Assembly: GCA_029255685.2 (NCBI GenBank)
Contig: CM055312.2
Coordinates: forward strand, 78,560,369 to 78,624,368
Direction of reading: 5' to 3'
From: Silene conica
Taxonomy: Eukaryota; Streptophyta; Magnoliopsida; Caryophyllales; Caryophyllaceae
Length of the DNA stretch: 64,000 nucleotides
Shown here: piece by piece, positions 35,701 to 49,212 of the stretch
Layout: the number at the start of each line of letters is the position of its first letter
Position numbering within the stretch: the first letter of the stretch is position 1
The notes under the pieces: generated by a model
Told to the model about the DNA's origin: nothing
The model's input: only the letters and a program-made list of their open reading frames with translations
The model's database searches: none
Translations under genes and position numbers: made by a program

Positions 35701-36606
35701 GTAATAGAAGTTCTTATACTCCCTCCGACACACAACACCTCTTCCAACCTATCTTACTCCGACTCTTCTAATTTCCTCACGTACCCGTGTCCAACACTCG
35801 ACCTTCAAACATGGGTATGACACTTGGACACCTTATTTAGACCAAAAAATGCATATTTTTCAAAAAAAAAATAGTCGACTCCGACACTTCAACACATACC
35901 CGTGTCGGATACTTTTAAACGAGTCCAAGTAAAATAGCTTCCAACACCACACGCCACTTCAATTTCTCACGTTAGACCGAAAAAATCCTTAACACAATAC
36001 TCAATACTGTGTCGGACACGCACCCATCTCCAATGCTTCCAAGCAAGTCTGACTCACTTAGCTTAAAACATACTCCCTCCATACCAATCATTTGTTTATC
36101 CTTTTTATTCGTTGTCCGGAGTATTTTTAATCAAATGTAAACAAATGATTGGGACGGAGGAAGTAACCGGTAATATCTGTGAACTGTCAAGCTACGATTA
36201 TTGATTGCAATTTGTCTATCATAAAATTAGAACATTCAATTTGCTTGGCACCTTAGCATCACCAGAACTTTAATTGAATCGTAACCCTAGTTCGGGAGGT
36301 TAGGGTGTATCACAAATCACAATTCTAATTGCTTTGAACGATACAAGTTCAAGAAATTTTGCTTGAGTAATTGCTTTGAACAATACAATTCCGTAAATTC
36401 AGTCAGCCATACAGAAAGCAGCGTATACAACACCTAAAACATAAGAATGAGCAAATGAGTAGAAGAACATAAGAAATACCAGAATCGGATTTATTAGCGG
36501 AACGAGCTTTGGATTCAGCAATTTTCCTGAAGCAATAATCAACGCATTCATGATATGGGTTTGATGCATTTATGCAATCTGGGTGAACCCCTCTTTCCGC
36601 AACCAT
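32730..36606 (-). CDS. SYF2: Pre-mRNA-splicing factor SYF2 homologue
   Basis: Minus-strand exons 36606-36480, 34434-34250, 34135-33895, 33218-33082 and 32957-32730 join in frame to 305 residues. The start is the first ATG of an exon reading MVAERGVHPDCINASNPYHE. Residues 43-90 are acidic. The core from about 92 (GRQKRLFELRLKMNEARKAN) through KWLEERKKK, GWDVFNQKTLYNAYKKRTKN and FHEDKDIDSINDRNEHFNKK to the end (NLERGTALPD) is the SYF2 domain, highly charged and helical. SYF2 joins the Prp19/NTC-associated spliceosome and interacts with cyclin-D-binding GCIP in animals (family knowledge). Length matches plant SYF2. Intron 1 (about 2.0 kb) is filled with repeats; all junctions are GT-AG and no frame damage is seen. 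UTR borders are not resolved. Confidence 0.96.
34467..34730. mobile_element. Stowaway MITE in SYF2 intron 1
   Basis: Ends CTTCCTCCATTCAAATCC and an exact inverse GGATTTGAATGGAGGAAG, flanked by TA (34465-34466, 34731-34732). 264 bp. Lies 32 bp from the 3' splice site used for SYF2 exon 2, so it probably overlaps or abuts the branch-point region. Confidence 0.9.
35530..35725 (+). repeat. Dispersed repeat in SYF2 intron 1
   Basis: Inverted counterpart of 4803-5020, with shared blocks GTTGCTGTGTCATATTAC and TTCTTATA near the ends. Unclassified. Confidence 0.6.
35726..36060. repeat. GTGTCGGACAC-rich segment in SYF2 intron 1
   Basis: Repeated CCGTGTCCAACAC, CGTGTCGGATAC and TGTCGGACACGC motifs over about 330 bp. 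The motif type recurs at 39608-40053, so both may derive from one element family. Confidence 0.45.
36073..36163. mobile_element. Very short Stowaway MITE (91 bp) in SYF2 intron 1
   Basis: Ends CTCCCTCCATACCAATCATT and inverted CTTCCTCCGTCCCAATCATT with TA on both sides. The arms make up most of the element, so transcripts can fold into a long hairpin. Confidence 0.88.
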
Positions 36607-36960
36607 ACTTCGTTAACCCTAATTTAATTTCAGATCCCCCTATCACCAAATACAACACCGATTAACGCCCAAAATTACCAAATTTAGGGTTTATGAAATT
36701 CAAGAGTGCAAGTCTCGAATGAACAACAATACTATCAATCAAATTAAGCAGAAATAACAGGAATTTGTGATTCCTGAACTTTAGGGTTTATGAAATTCAC
36801 AGATAGAATACCTTATTTTGGGGATTACAAGGTTTAAACAGGAATTTAGAGCAGAAAAGGAAGGAATAATACCTGATTGTATTACAATCTGATTCGCAGA
36901 AACTCAGTAAGGATTATTATTGGAGAAGATAATCACCACACCACCTCTCTAATTCGGAAA
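36607..36960 (-). other. SYF2 5' UTR/promoter region
   Basis: Directly upstream of the SYF2 ATG. Two minus-strand donor-like sites (AAG/GTATTC at about 36812-36822 and CAG/GTATTA at about 36872) suggest a 5'UTR intron, but I could not settle the acceptor. The CTCTAATTCGG end near 36950 may be close to the transcription start. Confidence 0.35.
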
Positions 36961-37026
36961 TTCACAAGGTTGTCCTTTACTTATTGCTTTTTGTTTTAAA
37001 AAAAAATTGTATTTGTATTAACCAAA

Positions 37027-39290
37027 TCTATATATAAGTATAAAATATTTATTGTACACGTGTCAAACATTGGTGAATTATTTTCCCGCCTAACTCAAAA
37101 TTCTAATAATTATTCTTACTAATTTTCACTACCATAGTGGTATTCCTAAATTATCTACCTTAGAAAAGATTACATATCTTTACCCAAAAAAAATATATTT
37201 CTTCATGATTATTATAACTGTATAATATATATGTACCTAAACTTTCCAATTCCCCTATATCTTCATATATTATACTTTCTGCATCGTCATGTTAAGAGAT
37301 TTCATTCAGAATTACGGAGTATAATCTAACCCTTATTTTTGGGAAAATGTAGTGTAAATTGTTTTTCCGTGTATTAATTCTAATTTTCCATATTTTACAT
37401 CTACAAAAGTACTCATCTTTTTCACATTTTCGAGTCATTTTATATTTTGATGTTCGTTCTAAAATCGTTACTAGAGCAAGTTTTCTGAGTTGCAAATAAT
37501 ATGGATGTCAACGAAGTTTTTCATTAAATGTTAGTAGATTGCAAAATACATACATTTTGTATTGTGTTTGTTTATTTTCCGGCAATTTTAATTATTTCTT
37601 TTAAGCCAATTGCAGTCGATCATTTTGGGTCATGGTTTTAATCTTCCTATTTTTTTTAACTTGATGATGCATGTGACATATAGTCATACTCAACAAATTG
37701 CCTACATATTTTTTATTTTAAAAGTTTTATTATGGATTATAGATAAATATCTGACTCATTTTATTAATTCGTATAACATAAGGTTTCTGATCCTATAATC
37801 TTAAACCACTCGACTAAAAGATACCTCTATTTAATTGCTCACAAATAGACCCAGTAACCCAATTGGATAAGACTTACCCAAGACTCAAAAATGACCTAAA
37901 ATGTATGACTGAAACACTCAAAGAGATAGGATCCGAAGTGGCTCAACCTAAATATAACCTGAAATGATCCTCTTGACCCAAAATGAGTGAATTAATGTAA
38001 AATCATGACCCAAAATGATCTGGTCCGAAGTGACACCACCGAAAAATGTATCGATAATTTGTTGACCCAAAAAATAACTCGATCCAAAATTACTCGATCC
38101 AAATAATCCATTTGTCAGGTCTACTCACAAATGGATCAATAACGAATCAATATATGTATGTGGTGGGTAATTATGACAACATCGTGAGATTATAATGATA
38201 TTTAATTATTCTTTTTGTAAAAGTATGTTAAATTACATGTGTTTTATTAGATAAGAAAAGTGATTTAATGGGTCAAAAATAATACTAAAGTGAATATCAA
38301 AGTTATCGATTGGCGAACCATGTTGAGTATATGATTATTTCTGCGAAATTCCCATTTTTTTATGATATTTATATTTTTGTTCTTAAATTTCGTAAGAATA
38401 TTTAAATTTAATTAACATTCTAAATTAAAATACTATGACACTATTAATATGGCATATTATAAATTCTCGGATAAAAAATATGGGACATGGCTCATACGGG
38501 AAATAAATAGTAGAGTATGTGACAAGGGTTTAAACATATTTTCAGGTGACAATGTTCACTTGAACATAAAAGATAGCAGGGTCATTCTAATTTCTAATCA
38601 ATAGATTATGGGTAACGTTTAAGTATTTAATACCTTTTAAATGTGGTATTAAGTTAGGAATTCGAAATTAAATTGCACATTATTCATTGCAATTAATATA
38701 AATATTAAGGATTTAATTTCACTCCTTAAATACAGTCCATGGGGCTATATTTATCATTTCCCATAGATTATTATAGGAACAATAATTAGAGAGAATCATT
38801 TGTTGTAGGGTGTAGTAGTTGACACAAATAAGACTATACCATAATGTATATGAGTATCGTACATCCAGTACAAATCTAATTGAGTTTATATGCAATTTTT
38901 TGAGCTTTTAAAAATTTTGACTTACATTTTAATTTTTTAGGTGTTAAAATTAAAATCTTATTGAGTTAATATGTATTATTTTTTCCGATAAAGTTCGTAA
39001 AATTTGCATACATATAAGCTCAAATCAGAAGCTATAAGCTTATAGCACTACAAATCTACTACTAGATATATACAACGGGTTGTATATTATTCCACTAATT
39101 GAGTAGTTGAATATTATAAAGTACTCAAATTTTATTTATCGAGCACATATCTCACACGTAATATAAATCAGTACTTTGCCATGTACATTCAAAATTTCAA
39201 ATTAATACATTACTTAAAATAACAATTTAAAACCTAATTTTATATATCATTTATATATGCTCGTGCAATTTTGCACGGGTTCTAAACTAG
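37027..39290 (+). mobile_element. Candidate Helitron, ~2.26 kb
   Basis: Left end A|TCTATATATAAG at 37027. Right end has stem CGTGCAA (39262-39268) / TTGCACG (39271-39277), then CTAG at 39287-39290 followed by T. No Rep/helicase coding. 37849-38130 is filled with GACCC/ATGACC motifs. The ends are 2.2 kb apart, so pairing is inferred rather than proven. Confidence 0.48.
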
Positions 39291-39607
39291 TAAATAAATA
39301 AATAAATTTGATTTTTTGTTTTGTGGCGGTTTTAATTTGAGACTATCTCTTTAATAAACGGTTTTAGAGACATTTAACCAACAATTATAAGTATGGGTGT
39401 TAATAAATCATTTTAACGAGCGACGTGATTAACGACCGTCTTATGATGTGATTAATGAAAAGTTCAAACTAATGATTGAAATCCCAATATCGATTTTATA
39501 CGCCAACACACCTCCTTTCTTTTTGTTTTTATCTTATTTTTGTCTTAAGAAATAAATTTGAATATCCACACATTTTCAAACAATTTATATTACGAGGTTT
39601 AAACTAG

Positions 39608-40053
39608 TTAGCACGGACACTTTTCGTAATGAGTTGTACCGTGTCCGACACCGACACTCTACGAACACACGCCGAAACGTGTCGGACAGCTATAATTCTA
39701 TAAAGTCGTGTCAGCACGTGTCTGACGCGTGTTCATGGTATTTGAGTTGTGTCCATCGCGTGTCCACGGTATTTGGTCATCATTTGGGGTGAATGCTGTT
39801 CTTTAGACGAAAAATGCGCCATCGAAAGAGATTAATTAGAATATTAGTCCAGATGAGAAATTAAAATGAGTTATTATTAAGGTCAAATTTTACCTTCACT
39901 TATTTAAAATCAATATCAAATACTTTTTCAAAAATAAAATCAAACATTTATAACTATAAAATATATAGTTTATTAAATTTAAATAACGTGTTCCGTGTCC
40001 TAAATTTCTTGACATGTCGTGTTACGTTTACGTGTCCGTTTTGGTGCTACCTA
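39608..40053. mobile_element. Possible hAT-like element with GTGTCCG repeats
   Basis: Left TAGTTAGCACGGACAC and right inverted TAGGTAGCACCAAAACGGACAC are similar. Flanks GTTTAAAC and ATTTAAAC (offset by a few bases) could be an imperfect 8-bp duplication. Inside, CGTGTCCGACACCGACAC and CGTGTCGGACAGC repeats. No transposase. Confidence 0.38.
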
Positions 40054-40823
40054 AGATTTAAACAAAGTAAGTAGTAAGCCCACTAAACAAAGAGTTGTAA
40101 CCTATTAACCCAAAATGACCAATATCAACTCAGCCTAAATAATAAGAAAAAATATTACTCCACCTGACGTAAAAAATACGTTATTCATATTAGGTTTGTG
40201 TTGGAAGATCTCACATTGACATAACCCAACCCAAATAGGTTTCATGCCAATTGCCATGTCTCTATTTACTCAATTGCATAAATAGTCACAAAGTGTTGAC
40301 CCTAACTTACCAACTTTGTATCACGTTCACTCCGTATCGGGTCTATTGCCATGTCAGCTCTTGCTCTTGCTCTTGCTCTGCAAGAGTATCTCGGCTAAAA
40401 AAAGTTGCAACTATTATCAGAGAATCTATACAAGTTCAATGGTAAACACAACAAATGTCGCCAACTGCAGATATGAGTCCCCCTAAAGAACATCTCAATT
40501 CTCTCTTGCATCGGAAAGAGATTTAGCATTATTCCCGACTAAAACAGTCGTTGCAGTTCCAGTGTATAAGAATCCCAGTATGCTGTAAGCAAAGTTAGCT
40601 GAGTCCATTGGAATGCCTACTCCTGCACTTTGTGGACAAGTTTTTGTGTTCTAGTCACTGACTTCAAAATCGACAAAAATCCGACTCAAGCTCTTACAAG
40701 GAAGAGATGAGTCGGGCTACATTTTAGAAACACGAAAACAAAGTTTGTAACTGAAATCCTTTCAGTTATTGGTTCGAGTAAAGAATGCTAAGCTTTTGAA
40801 AGGTCATATATTGATTGTCGAAA
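40054..40823. other. Intergenic and UBC23 3' flank
   Basis: A short GCTCTT run (40357-40380). The 3' part, up to 40823, is the probable 3' UTR of the minus-strand E2 gene; its end is not defined. Confidence 0.4.
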
Positions 40824-43800
40824 CTACGATTCCTGCAAGTGTTTGAACTCCTCACAGTCAGCTCCGACTTTACTCAAACTTGAGATGAGCTTTGGCACAA
40901 TCTTGGCCAGCATCAATTTAAAACCGACAGATGTGGCATTAGCTTCACTTTTATTGGTCACTAAAGCATCCTCTGCCAGAGAGCCTATCAGATAACCTTT
41001 CATATAGGCATCACATGCCTTTAAGATATAATAGCCTCGCCGCTTGAAATGTTCTTCCACCAGATCTTCAAAGTCCTGGATGATTCATATAGCAAATTAG
41101 CCTCTAAAGTATGCCTTGCAGCAGTTACAAACCAAATTACTCATTATTTTTTTATAAAAGTCGTTCTCACGTTATGGGACACTTGGATCTCCGATGTCTC
41201 CCAAAATATATAGTGCAGTAAATGTTATCAAATGTACACTCAAATGAAACTATAAAGTTTTTTTTTTTTTGCTATGAACTTAGTAATACATTTGATAAAT
41301 AGTAAACAGATAAAAGAGCAGCAGGAAATATACTATTTCTACGACACTTCTCCTGCGCCCAATTAGTAAGCAAATATATTGAAGAAATATCAGTTCTCGA
41401 GACTAACTTAGAGCACCAGTTAACAACTACCCATATCTTCATAGTTCATATATCATGTGAGACATATCATATAGCTTTCGGCCATAAACTAAAAACTGAA
41501 GGTTGCCTACACAACAAAAAACTAAACGGGCACGCCGCACGCCTTATATCATCAAGAATCGAGATGAAGGAAACTTAAGTTGCAAGCTAAAATAAACAAG
41601 AGTAGCTAAACAAACAAGAGTATCTCAGTTACCTTTGGAGGCTTCCGTATAAGATACATTATTGTTTTGCAATTTAGCAAGAAAGTGTTCTCATTGTATG
41701 ACAAAGAGTTTTTCTCCCCCTCGGCCGTCCCAGCTTGCTTATCGTATCCAGCTTCATTAAAGTACGGCTTTGAGTTCAATACTAAGCCTTGTAGTGAAAC
41801 CAAAACTTGAAGGATGCTTGAGGATTTTGGGTCCCAGACTTCGTTTCCTCGTCCTGTCCAAGTGTTCAACAAACTAAGGCAAACTTTGCCTTCCTCGTAC
41901 AAATTAGGGTTTATACGCCAACCTCCAGAGTGATAATGCGCTGACTGCAAAAAAGATATAGATGTATATTAAAATTAGGGTGTTCGCCAGTTTTGGAAAC
42001 TTTTCATAATTTAAAGTCGGTTCTTAAAGTGTTTGTTTGGTTGATATGAGAATACGACCTAGTAAAAAGTGTTTTGTTGCTAATGTGGAATATGAACTCC
42101 ACTGGAATTGAAGTTACGCCACTAATAAAAAGAATCTACACTCACGGGAGGAACATGAGGATACTCTGGAGGAAGATGAAAATCAAAGAAGAAAAGGCCA
42201 TCTTGATAAGGTGTTCCATACGCCCCGACAATTACTGCTCTTAACAGATCCATCCGATCCTCATACACGCGCACATATATTCCATCTAATCAGTAAAAAC
42301 GATCAGTTAATCATTCATTAAAAATAGGTCAATCGTAATCCTGATGAGCATTTTCAGATAGAATTTCACCTGGGAGGTTGTTCTGTAGAATGGTCCAATC
42401 TTGCTGAACTTTCTTGAGCCACTTTCTTTCATTGTTACTCTGACACCATTATTAAGACGCGTATTAGCGTTATTATGACTATGAAAACTATAACCAATGC
42501 CAGAGTTCAATAAATATCATTTGAGTATATGAACAACCTAATAAGCCAAACATAACCCAACCAGTGTTACTCGTCCTCGGATATTTTATTAAAAATCCTC
42601 ATGTTTTTGGATTATGACGATGCCAGTATCACTGTATGTGTCAAATTGTCAAATTCGGAAATTTTAATAAAAATCCTCATGTTTTTGGATTAAGACAATG
42701 CGCCCAAGGCTTTCGCCCATGTCCAGGAGTCAAGTTCAGGCACGGGTACACAAGGTAATATGAAGAGTTGGGGAGTAACATAATATATGATTAGATCAGA
42801 GGACTTCAAGTCTTCAAATATTGCTCACAGAAACACAACCTCCCACAAACCCCCAAAAAAGAAATGACAACAAAACAGGGTTCCACATGAAAACCAAATA
42901 ATAAAAACTGCAAGAGCTACAAAGCGCTGGGAATCACAGAAAAACAGCACCAAGCTCTAGTTAAAACAGATATAGTGAATAACAAGAATTACCGGTATGT
43001 TGGCACATAAGAAAAAATGGTCCACAGGATCCTTGGCTGTTTCAAAGCGCTTAAAGCTGTAGAAGTTGCCACCAGAACAGGCCTCATTGGGCCTCAAGTT
43101 GCACGACGCTTCTCCTTTATCCTTTTCAGACTCAACTTCAACAGATACCTCTTCCTTGTCTGGTCCTGGAGGCACACTACCAATATTGACAACACTGGGA
43201 TTTTGAGAGTTAGACGCATTAGAAGCTCTGCCATCAGAAGCATGTATATCCTCCTCTGACTGCACTTCACTTTCTCCAGTAGATTCAGAATCCCCATGGC
43301 TGCGTCCACGAGTGAATATTCCAGAAGCCATTCTAAGAAGTTCAAAGGCAAAACCAAACGGTCCTTTAACTCCTGAATTATTTTCTCTGACTGCTGGCTC
43401 AGGATTGGTTTCTATGCCTTCAGGAGTTTGTTCCTAAATCCATGTAGCAATGTTTATTGGTGAACTTAGGAAGTCAAGAACACCAAAGCACTCAACCGAG
43501 TATATCAATTTATTGACAAGTGTACCATAAAGAATATATAAAGATAAATGCAACACACTTTTAAACCAGTAAGTCACGTTGGTAGCTCAATCATGATTAC
43601 AATTGGCAAATGTTTAACCCAACTTTAAATTGCAATAACCATTCATATTTCATGCCAGGTAACTTTATCCTTCTATCTTGCCTTCCTATAAACCTTTTAC
43701 TCCCCTCCGTTTTACATGTACCTCATCTTACTATTAGAATCTATTGGCCCATCCCACGTTAATGCACTGTAAAATGTCTTATGTTCTTGCCCATAGAACA

Positions 43801-46800
43801 ACTCACATTTATTTTATAAGTTTCTCTTAAGTTGTTATCGTCTTCCCTTGTTCCCCATAATCCCACCTCTTGCCTCTTCCGCGTTGACAAGACTAATACA
43901 CTACGAAAATCAGTTCCAAAGTGCCGGTACCATTCCGAACTAAAGCTGACAGTTAAAGCCATGTGAATACACGCGAAGGGAAGAGCAGAAGACTGGAACT
44001 TAACAGTCTGACCGTGTTTAAAATAATTCCGCTTATAAAACTAATAAAAGTATAAGAGTCTAACAAACTTTTACCTAGAATATTTATCACATAACGAAAC
44101 ATAACTAAGTGGTTTGTCCTATCAAATTCTTTATGGGGTTATCTATTCTGTCACCTTGGAACTCTAGGCATAAAATTACAAAACTAACTGGCGCGCAATC
44201 GCATTACTAGGCTACATTAGAGCACTTGTGTTACAGCTCACATATGACAGCATTATCCTAGGGCATCCAAAGGTCCAAAATATCACATAGTTTCTCCACC
44301 TAAGAAAACATTCTTTCAAAATTTGTAAAGAAGGAAATAAATTTGTTCCACCTATAACCATAGTCAACTGGATGATAAACAACAGGCCACATCTATAACA
44401 ACAAAGCCTCAGTTCCAAAACGCATTGGGAATGATTACATGAACTCAAGTAAAGTTCATAAGAAAGGAACAAGCAGTAACAACGTAAGAAAAGAATGACA
44501 GGCAGAGAATGAAGCTAGCTAGAAGGAACGAAAAAAAAGGGTTATAGTTCATGCCCAAGATGGAAGATATACCACCAATAAACAACTGAGAAATTTTAAA
44601 AGGAACAAACCTTTTCTGCACTGTCAAGGACATACATTTCATCATCCTCAAGAGTCTCCCAACTAGCAGCGTCACTATTCTCACTCCCACCAACAACAGA
44701 ATCGTCATCATCTCGACCAACAACATAAATTGCTTGCGGCCCAACCTGATACCAAACTAAAAGACAAAGTTAATCAAGAATCAAAAGTCTTTGGTAAATC
44801 ACACAATTAGCTAGCTCATTACACAATCCGTCAGAAATTCTAGCAAATAAAAAGTGTACAAAAAAATGGGGGTCAATACAGGTATAAGATGGTATATACC
44901 GTTGAAACCATTCCATCTGCCCATGTTACTTCAATATCACCATTTCTGAGGCCGGTAATATTTCCAACCCAGGACAAGTCGGAGAATTCACTAGTAGCTT
45001 TCTTACCCAATGAACCTTCTTCATCATTACAATCTATTACAGAGTTTTCCTTAGCATCATCTGTAACATTAGCCTTCATATGCTTTTCTCCAGAGTCAGA
45101 ACATACCATTTCCAATGTGCTACCAACCGGGGACAAGCGAACAACTACATCCCCATAACAATAATCGTAATCAGGATGCCCTTCGAGTTCATAAACACTA
45201 ACAATTTCCTCTTTCTCAAATTCCCGAGGATCTTCTGGTTTAGCAACCTGCTTTAACCAATTTACACATGCCGTTTTCTCCTTTGCATCAACACCTCGAA
45301 TAACACCCACTCGTCTGATTTCTGAGGCCTCATCCTCCTCCTCATCTGCTGCTTTCTCTATCACATATTGTTCAGCCACAAAGTCATGATCGCCCGGGCT
45401 TTCAATAGATATCAATGATGTGGAGTCCAATCCCTGCTCTAAGGTTCCATCTTGCCATGCCACATCTACTTTTGTATGACTGTTGACTATCAAAAGAGCT
45501 CTTTCAAAAGTCTGTTCCTTTTTCACTGGTTTCTTCTCCCTTTTAACTACAACTTTTCGGTGTTTTTTGCGTTGAATATGCCAAGTTCCCTGGACATTGT
45601 TATTTGAAAAAGGAAATGAACTACATGAACTTGATTTCGGCGATACATTGCTTAGCTCATTTCCATCAACGCTACCTGATGTGCCCACGCCATCAAGATC
45701 AATAGATTCAGCAAGCTGATTTGATTCCTTTGGTTTGACCTCCTCTATAGTATCCTCCACGTGAGCAGCACCTGGTTCACGAAGTTGCAACTTGGATAAA
45801 CTTTTATCCAAAGAAATGGACGAGTACGGTGTGAACGATGGAAGAAAACACCAGTCACCGAGCTGCCAACTAGCATGACTAAAACAAGATAACAATTTTA
45901 AATTCTTAGGACTCTGCTCCTCATCTGGGGAAATCGAAGAGTCGGGCCCATACCCAGAAGAAGCTATCCAGTGAACATATACAGACCCAACTGTGACCTT
46001 TATGACAGTACCTTCTTGCCGCCGGTTGGCCAGGTTTGCTTTCCACTTTCCTGATAGCCACTGACCATTTCTGAAAACCGAGGAGGAACTTGCCTTAACA
46101 CGTTGACCAGGATGATATGGACAGTGTCCATCTTCATGCAAATTATTTGCAATTGGCATGAGCTGTATTGGCTCAGCCCCATTTATTTTACAGATAGAAC
46201 CATCATCAAATAATACAGTCACATTATCAAGAACATCATCAACTCTACCCAGCCAAGGACCAGAAACTACATAATCACCGATAGTAATATCCCTGACCCG
46301 TTTGACATCTCTGGAGGAAACACCCTTGACAATGGAACCATCAGGGGCTAACAAATCAACAGTCAAATCAACATCCACCACAAGACCTATTTGCCCAATG
46401 GGATCCAAGGCAGAGGCAACATAATCACCATGTAAGAAGGCCCTGTCTACTACTATTAATTCACTTCTGTGATGTGTGGTCTCAGAATCATCCATCCACA
46501 ACACTCGAACCTGATCTGCAGTAAGAGAACCTCCTTCGCTGTCATCAGTATCATCACTGCTCTCACCGGCTTCCCCATTTTCAGCCTTATTATCTCCTTT
46601 ATTTTCAGTACCGCCATCCTTTTCCTTCCTTTGTACCCCTTCCTCTTCTCTCTTACCATCTTCATCCAAATACATCGTATCAGCTGATTCATCATCATCG
46701 TCGTCAGTCATATCACTCTCTGAATCTGAATCACCAGCAACTTCTACCACAACCCCTATTCGACTCCCATCAATATGCCTCACAACATCCTCTCTATAAA

Positions 46801-46918
46801 TATGGTTATCAGTTTGAGGACTCAAAAGACGATGTTCTTTAGCTTCATAGTCAGAACTACCTTCAATACTAACATCCCCACTCACAGAAGGATGTCCATC
46901 AGGTTGATCGGTTTCCAT
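40824..46918 (-). CDS. UBC23: Giant ubiquitin-conjugating enzyme E2 23-like (UBE2O family)
   Basis: Seven coding exons on the minus strand (46918-44900, 44745-44611, 43433-42993, 42439-42370, 42285-42146, 41944-41633, 41075-40824) join in frame to 1122 residues. Residues 1-673, in one 2-kb exon, form the acidic N-terminal region with SH3-like repeats typical of UBE2O/PHO2 (GDYVVSGPWLGRVDDV, VTVLFDDGS, VAWQDGT, VTWADGM). The catalytic UBC fold starts near 866 (SNNERKWLKKVQQDW) and continues LPDGIYVRVYEDRMD, FHLPPEYPHVPP and INPNLYEEGKVCLSLL; Cys957 is the thioester cysteine and NPN stands for the usual HPN. Plant relatives are UBC23 and UBC24/PHO2; Arabidopsis neighbours and the lack of visible miR399 sites in the leader favour UBC23. 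It acts as a hybrid E2/E3 (UBE2O knowledge). Confidence 0.95.
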
Positions 46919-47930
46919 CTCAAACCTGCTGAAAAGTGTAAACCAACATAATCACATTGCAGAAGTAGAAACCATAACAAACAAGATAACATACAACACA
47001 GAAGCTAAGCCCCATTTCATTTACAATTTCACCATCCATATTCATGACGGCCTTGTTTGGATAGGACATAAAGAGGGAAGGGGAGGAAAAAGGAAAGAGG
47101 GGCATGGAGCAACGATTTCGCCTTGAAGGAGGTAAATGGATCTCTCCATTTTCAACCCCTCCATTTCTCTCCAACCCGACTTTTTAACCACTAATGGAGA
47201 TTCTACCGCCTCGTTTCCCCACCCCTACCCACACCCGATCCCCACACGGACATGTACACGTTCATTTGTCAGCCTCCCACCTCTCCCCAAAACCCCAAAA
47301 CCCCACCATATCAGAAGCAACACGATGACGAAACACTCAGTCTTCCATGTTTTAAAACAAAGACTTGAGTCAATTGCTATCACTGTAATGAACCTCAACT
47401 CAAACTCATCTCTTGAATTAGTTTAATAAGCGTAACTTACACACTTAAGATATACTTGCTCTACTAATCACTTTTTTAATCTAAAACTTGGTCCTCTCAA
47501 TACTATTTCATTAAAAGATAGAAAATATTCCTGAAGCAACTCAAGGAAATGGTAACTAGCTCAAAAAGATCCAATCTTTACACCACCATTTCAAATATAA
47601 TGCTATAAAACATCGAAAAAATCGAATCAAATTAAGAGAATCACGAACTAAACATACCCAAATGTCCAAATATCATTAAAGCGACAAACTTTATGAAAAC
47701 AATCGATCAAACAGCCCAAATATCAGTAATTCTTGAAGAAAGAAACAGACAATATAATAAACAGGAATACTAAAATGAATGAAATATACCTGAGGAAAAT
47801 GGGAAAGTGGGTGAAGAAGAAGAAGAATATTAGGTTAAACCGTGAAGGGATGAATGAAATTAACAAGATGAAAACGTTGAAATGGAATCAAGCTTGTTTG
47901 TGTTGTGTGGGTTTTAAAGTGGAGCGGAGC
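46919..47930 (-). other. UBC23 5' UTR exon and intron
   Basis: A CTTTTCAG acceptor lies about 10 bp upstream of the UBC23 ATG and a CTCAG/GTATAT donor at 47790, so a noncoding first exon (about 47790-47930) and an intron of about 860 bp are likely. Such leader introns are common in this family. Inside it 47050-47175 carries GGCCTTGTTTGGATAGG and GGAGGAAAAAGG, the look of a Harbinger-type MITE left end whose right end is missing. The first part of the exon overlaps a purine-rich AAGAAGAAGAA stretch. Confidence 0.55.
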
Positions 47931-48237
47931 TAAAAATTAAATCAACAAAATGAAGCTTGTCTTGTGTTACACTGTTACCGTACTTTCCAACACTTACCGT
48001 TTATATCAAAACAATATGAATATTTTATAGGCTTATTTTATAGGATTAAGATCTTCTTCTTTCAAACTTATTTTCAGTTCATTTTAGTTAAGTTCAGTTT
48101 AGTTTAGTTTAGTTTAGTTTAGTTTAATTCAGCTCAGTTTAGTTTAATTCAGCTTTATATAAGTTTAGTTTAATTCAGCTTTATATAATTCAGTTCAGTT
48201 CAATTCAGCTCAGTTTTATTAAGTTCGGCCACATTGT

Positions 48238-48375
48238 TATTGTTATTGTTATTGTTATTGTTATTTATTATTTATTATTTATTATTATTATTATTACTAT
48301 TGTTATTATAATTTTTTTTTATTAATTATTAATTATTATTATTGTTGTTATTGTTTATTACTTCGTATTATTAAC

Positions 48376-48413
<38 letters not shown>

Positions 48414-48450
48414 GTATATATATTTACTATGTTATTTTTTTATTATTAAC

Positions 48451-48494
<44 letters not shown>
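48238..48494. repeat. (GTTATT)n / (ATT)n microsatellites
   Basis: GTTATT units from 48238, then several ATT runs separated by short spacers to 48494. Located beside the left TTCAG array, as in the related element at 11118. Confidence 0.93.
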
Positions 48495-48495
<1 letters not shown>

Positions 48496-49212
48496 GTGAA
48501 ACATGGGAGAGTAGAGAAGAAAATACTTTGATGACATTCAAATAGTGATCTTTGTTAATACAATCGAAAATCATAATCTTGAAAATATAGATATCGTCAA
48601 CACAAAAGACATTATCTATGTTGCTTTGTTATTGACTTCTATATCATCATGATGTGCTTAATTATCGTGGTCATTATGGACACCAATAACACGCCAAATT
48701 TTTTCGAACTTTGTCCATGAGTTTCTTCCGTTCTTTAGCATCCATGTTTGAACATGTTCTTCTGTGAGTACTTTGATGTTGTATAACTAGTATACCATGT
48801 TTTTGTATCTGAATGAAATTATTAATAACTTATATTATTATTAATATTATTAAAAAAAATTAAGAGAAAATTGTTGATTACAACCTTATAAAAATCACAT
48901 TTTGAAACTTACAGCTTTATTAAAATTATTTTGAAACTTACAGGCTTACAGCCATAATATTAGTGTTCTTTGAAAATTGCGCCAAAACCATTTTTCCGGT
49001 CAATTTTATCAAAAAATGACCTATACGCCCTTGTCTATATTTGTGCCTATTACTGTTAACCTTTCAATGACCTTTTATTTACCTTCTCTATTTACCCAAA
49101 AACCTCTCTTCTTTCCCCCAAAATTCCCCCAATTTGCTCCTAAATCTTACCATAATTTCCTTCTTTATTGCATCCCTATATTGTTAGGTAAGCAAAAAGG
49201 TTGAATTCTAAT

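Noticed and set aside
46919-47940. miR399 target sites expected if the E2 gene were PHO2/UBC24
   Set aside because: I saw no match in the leader region by eye; gene context also favours UBC23. A proper target search could overturn this.
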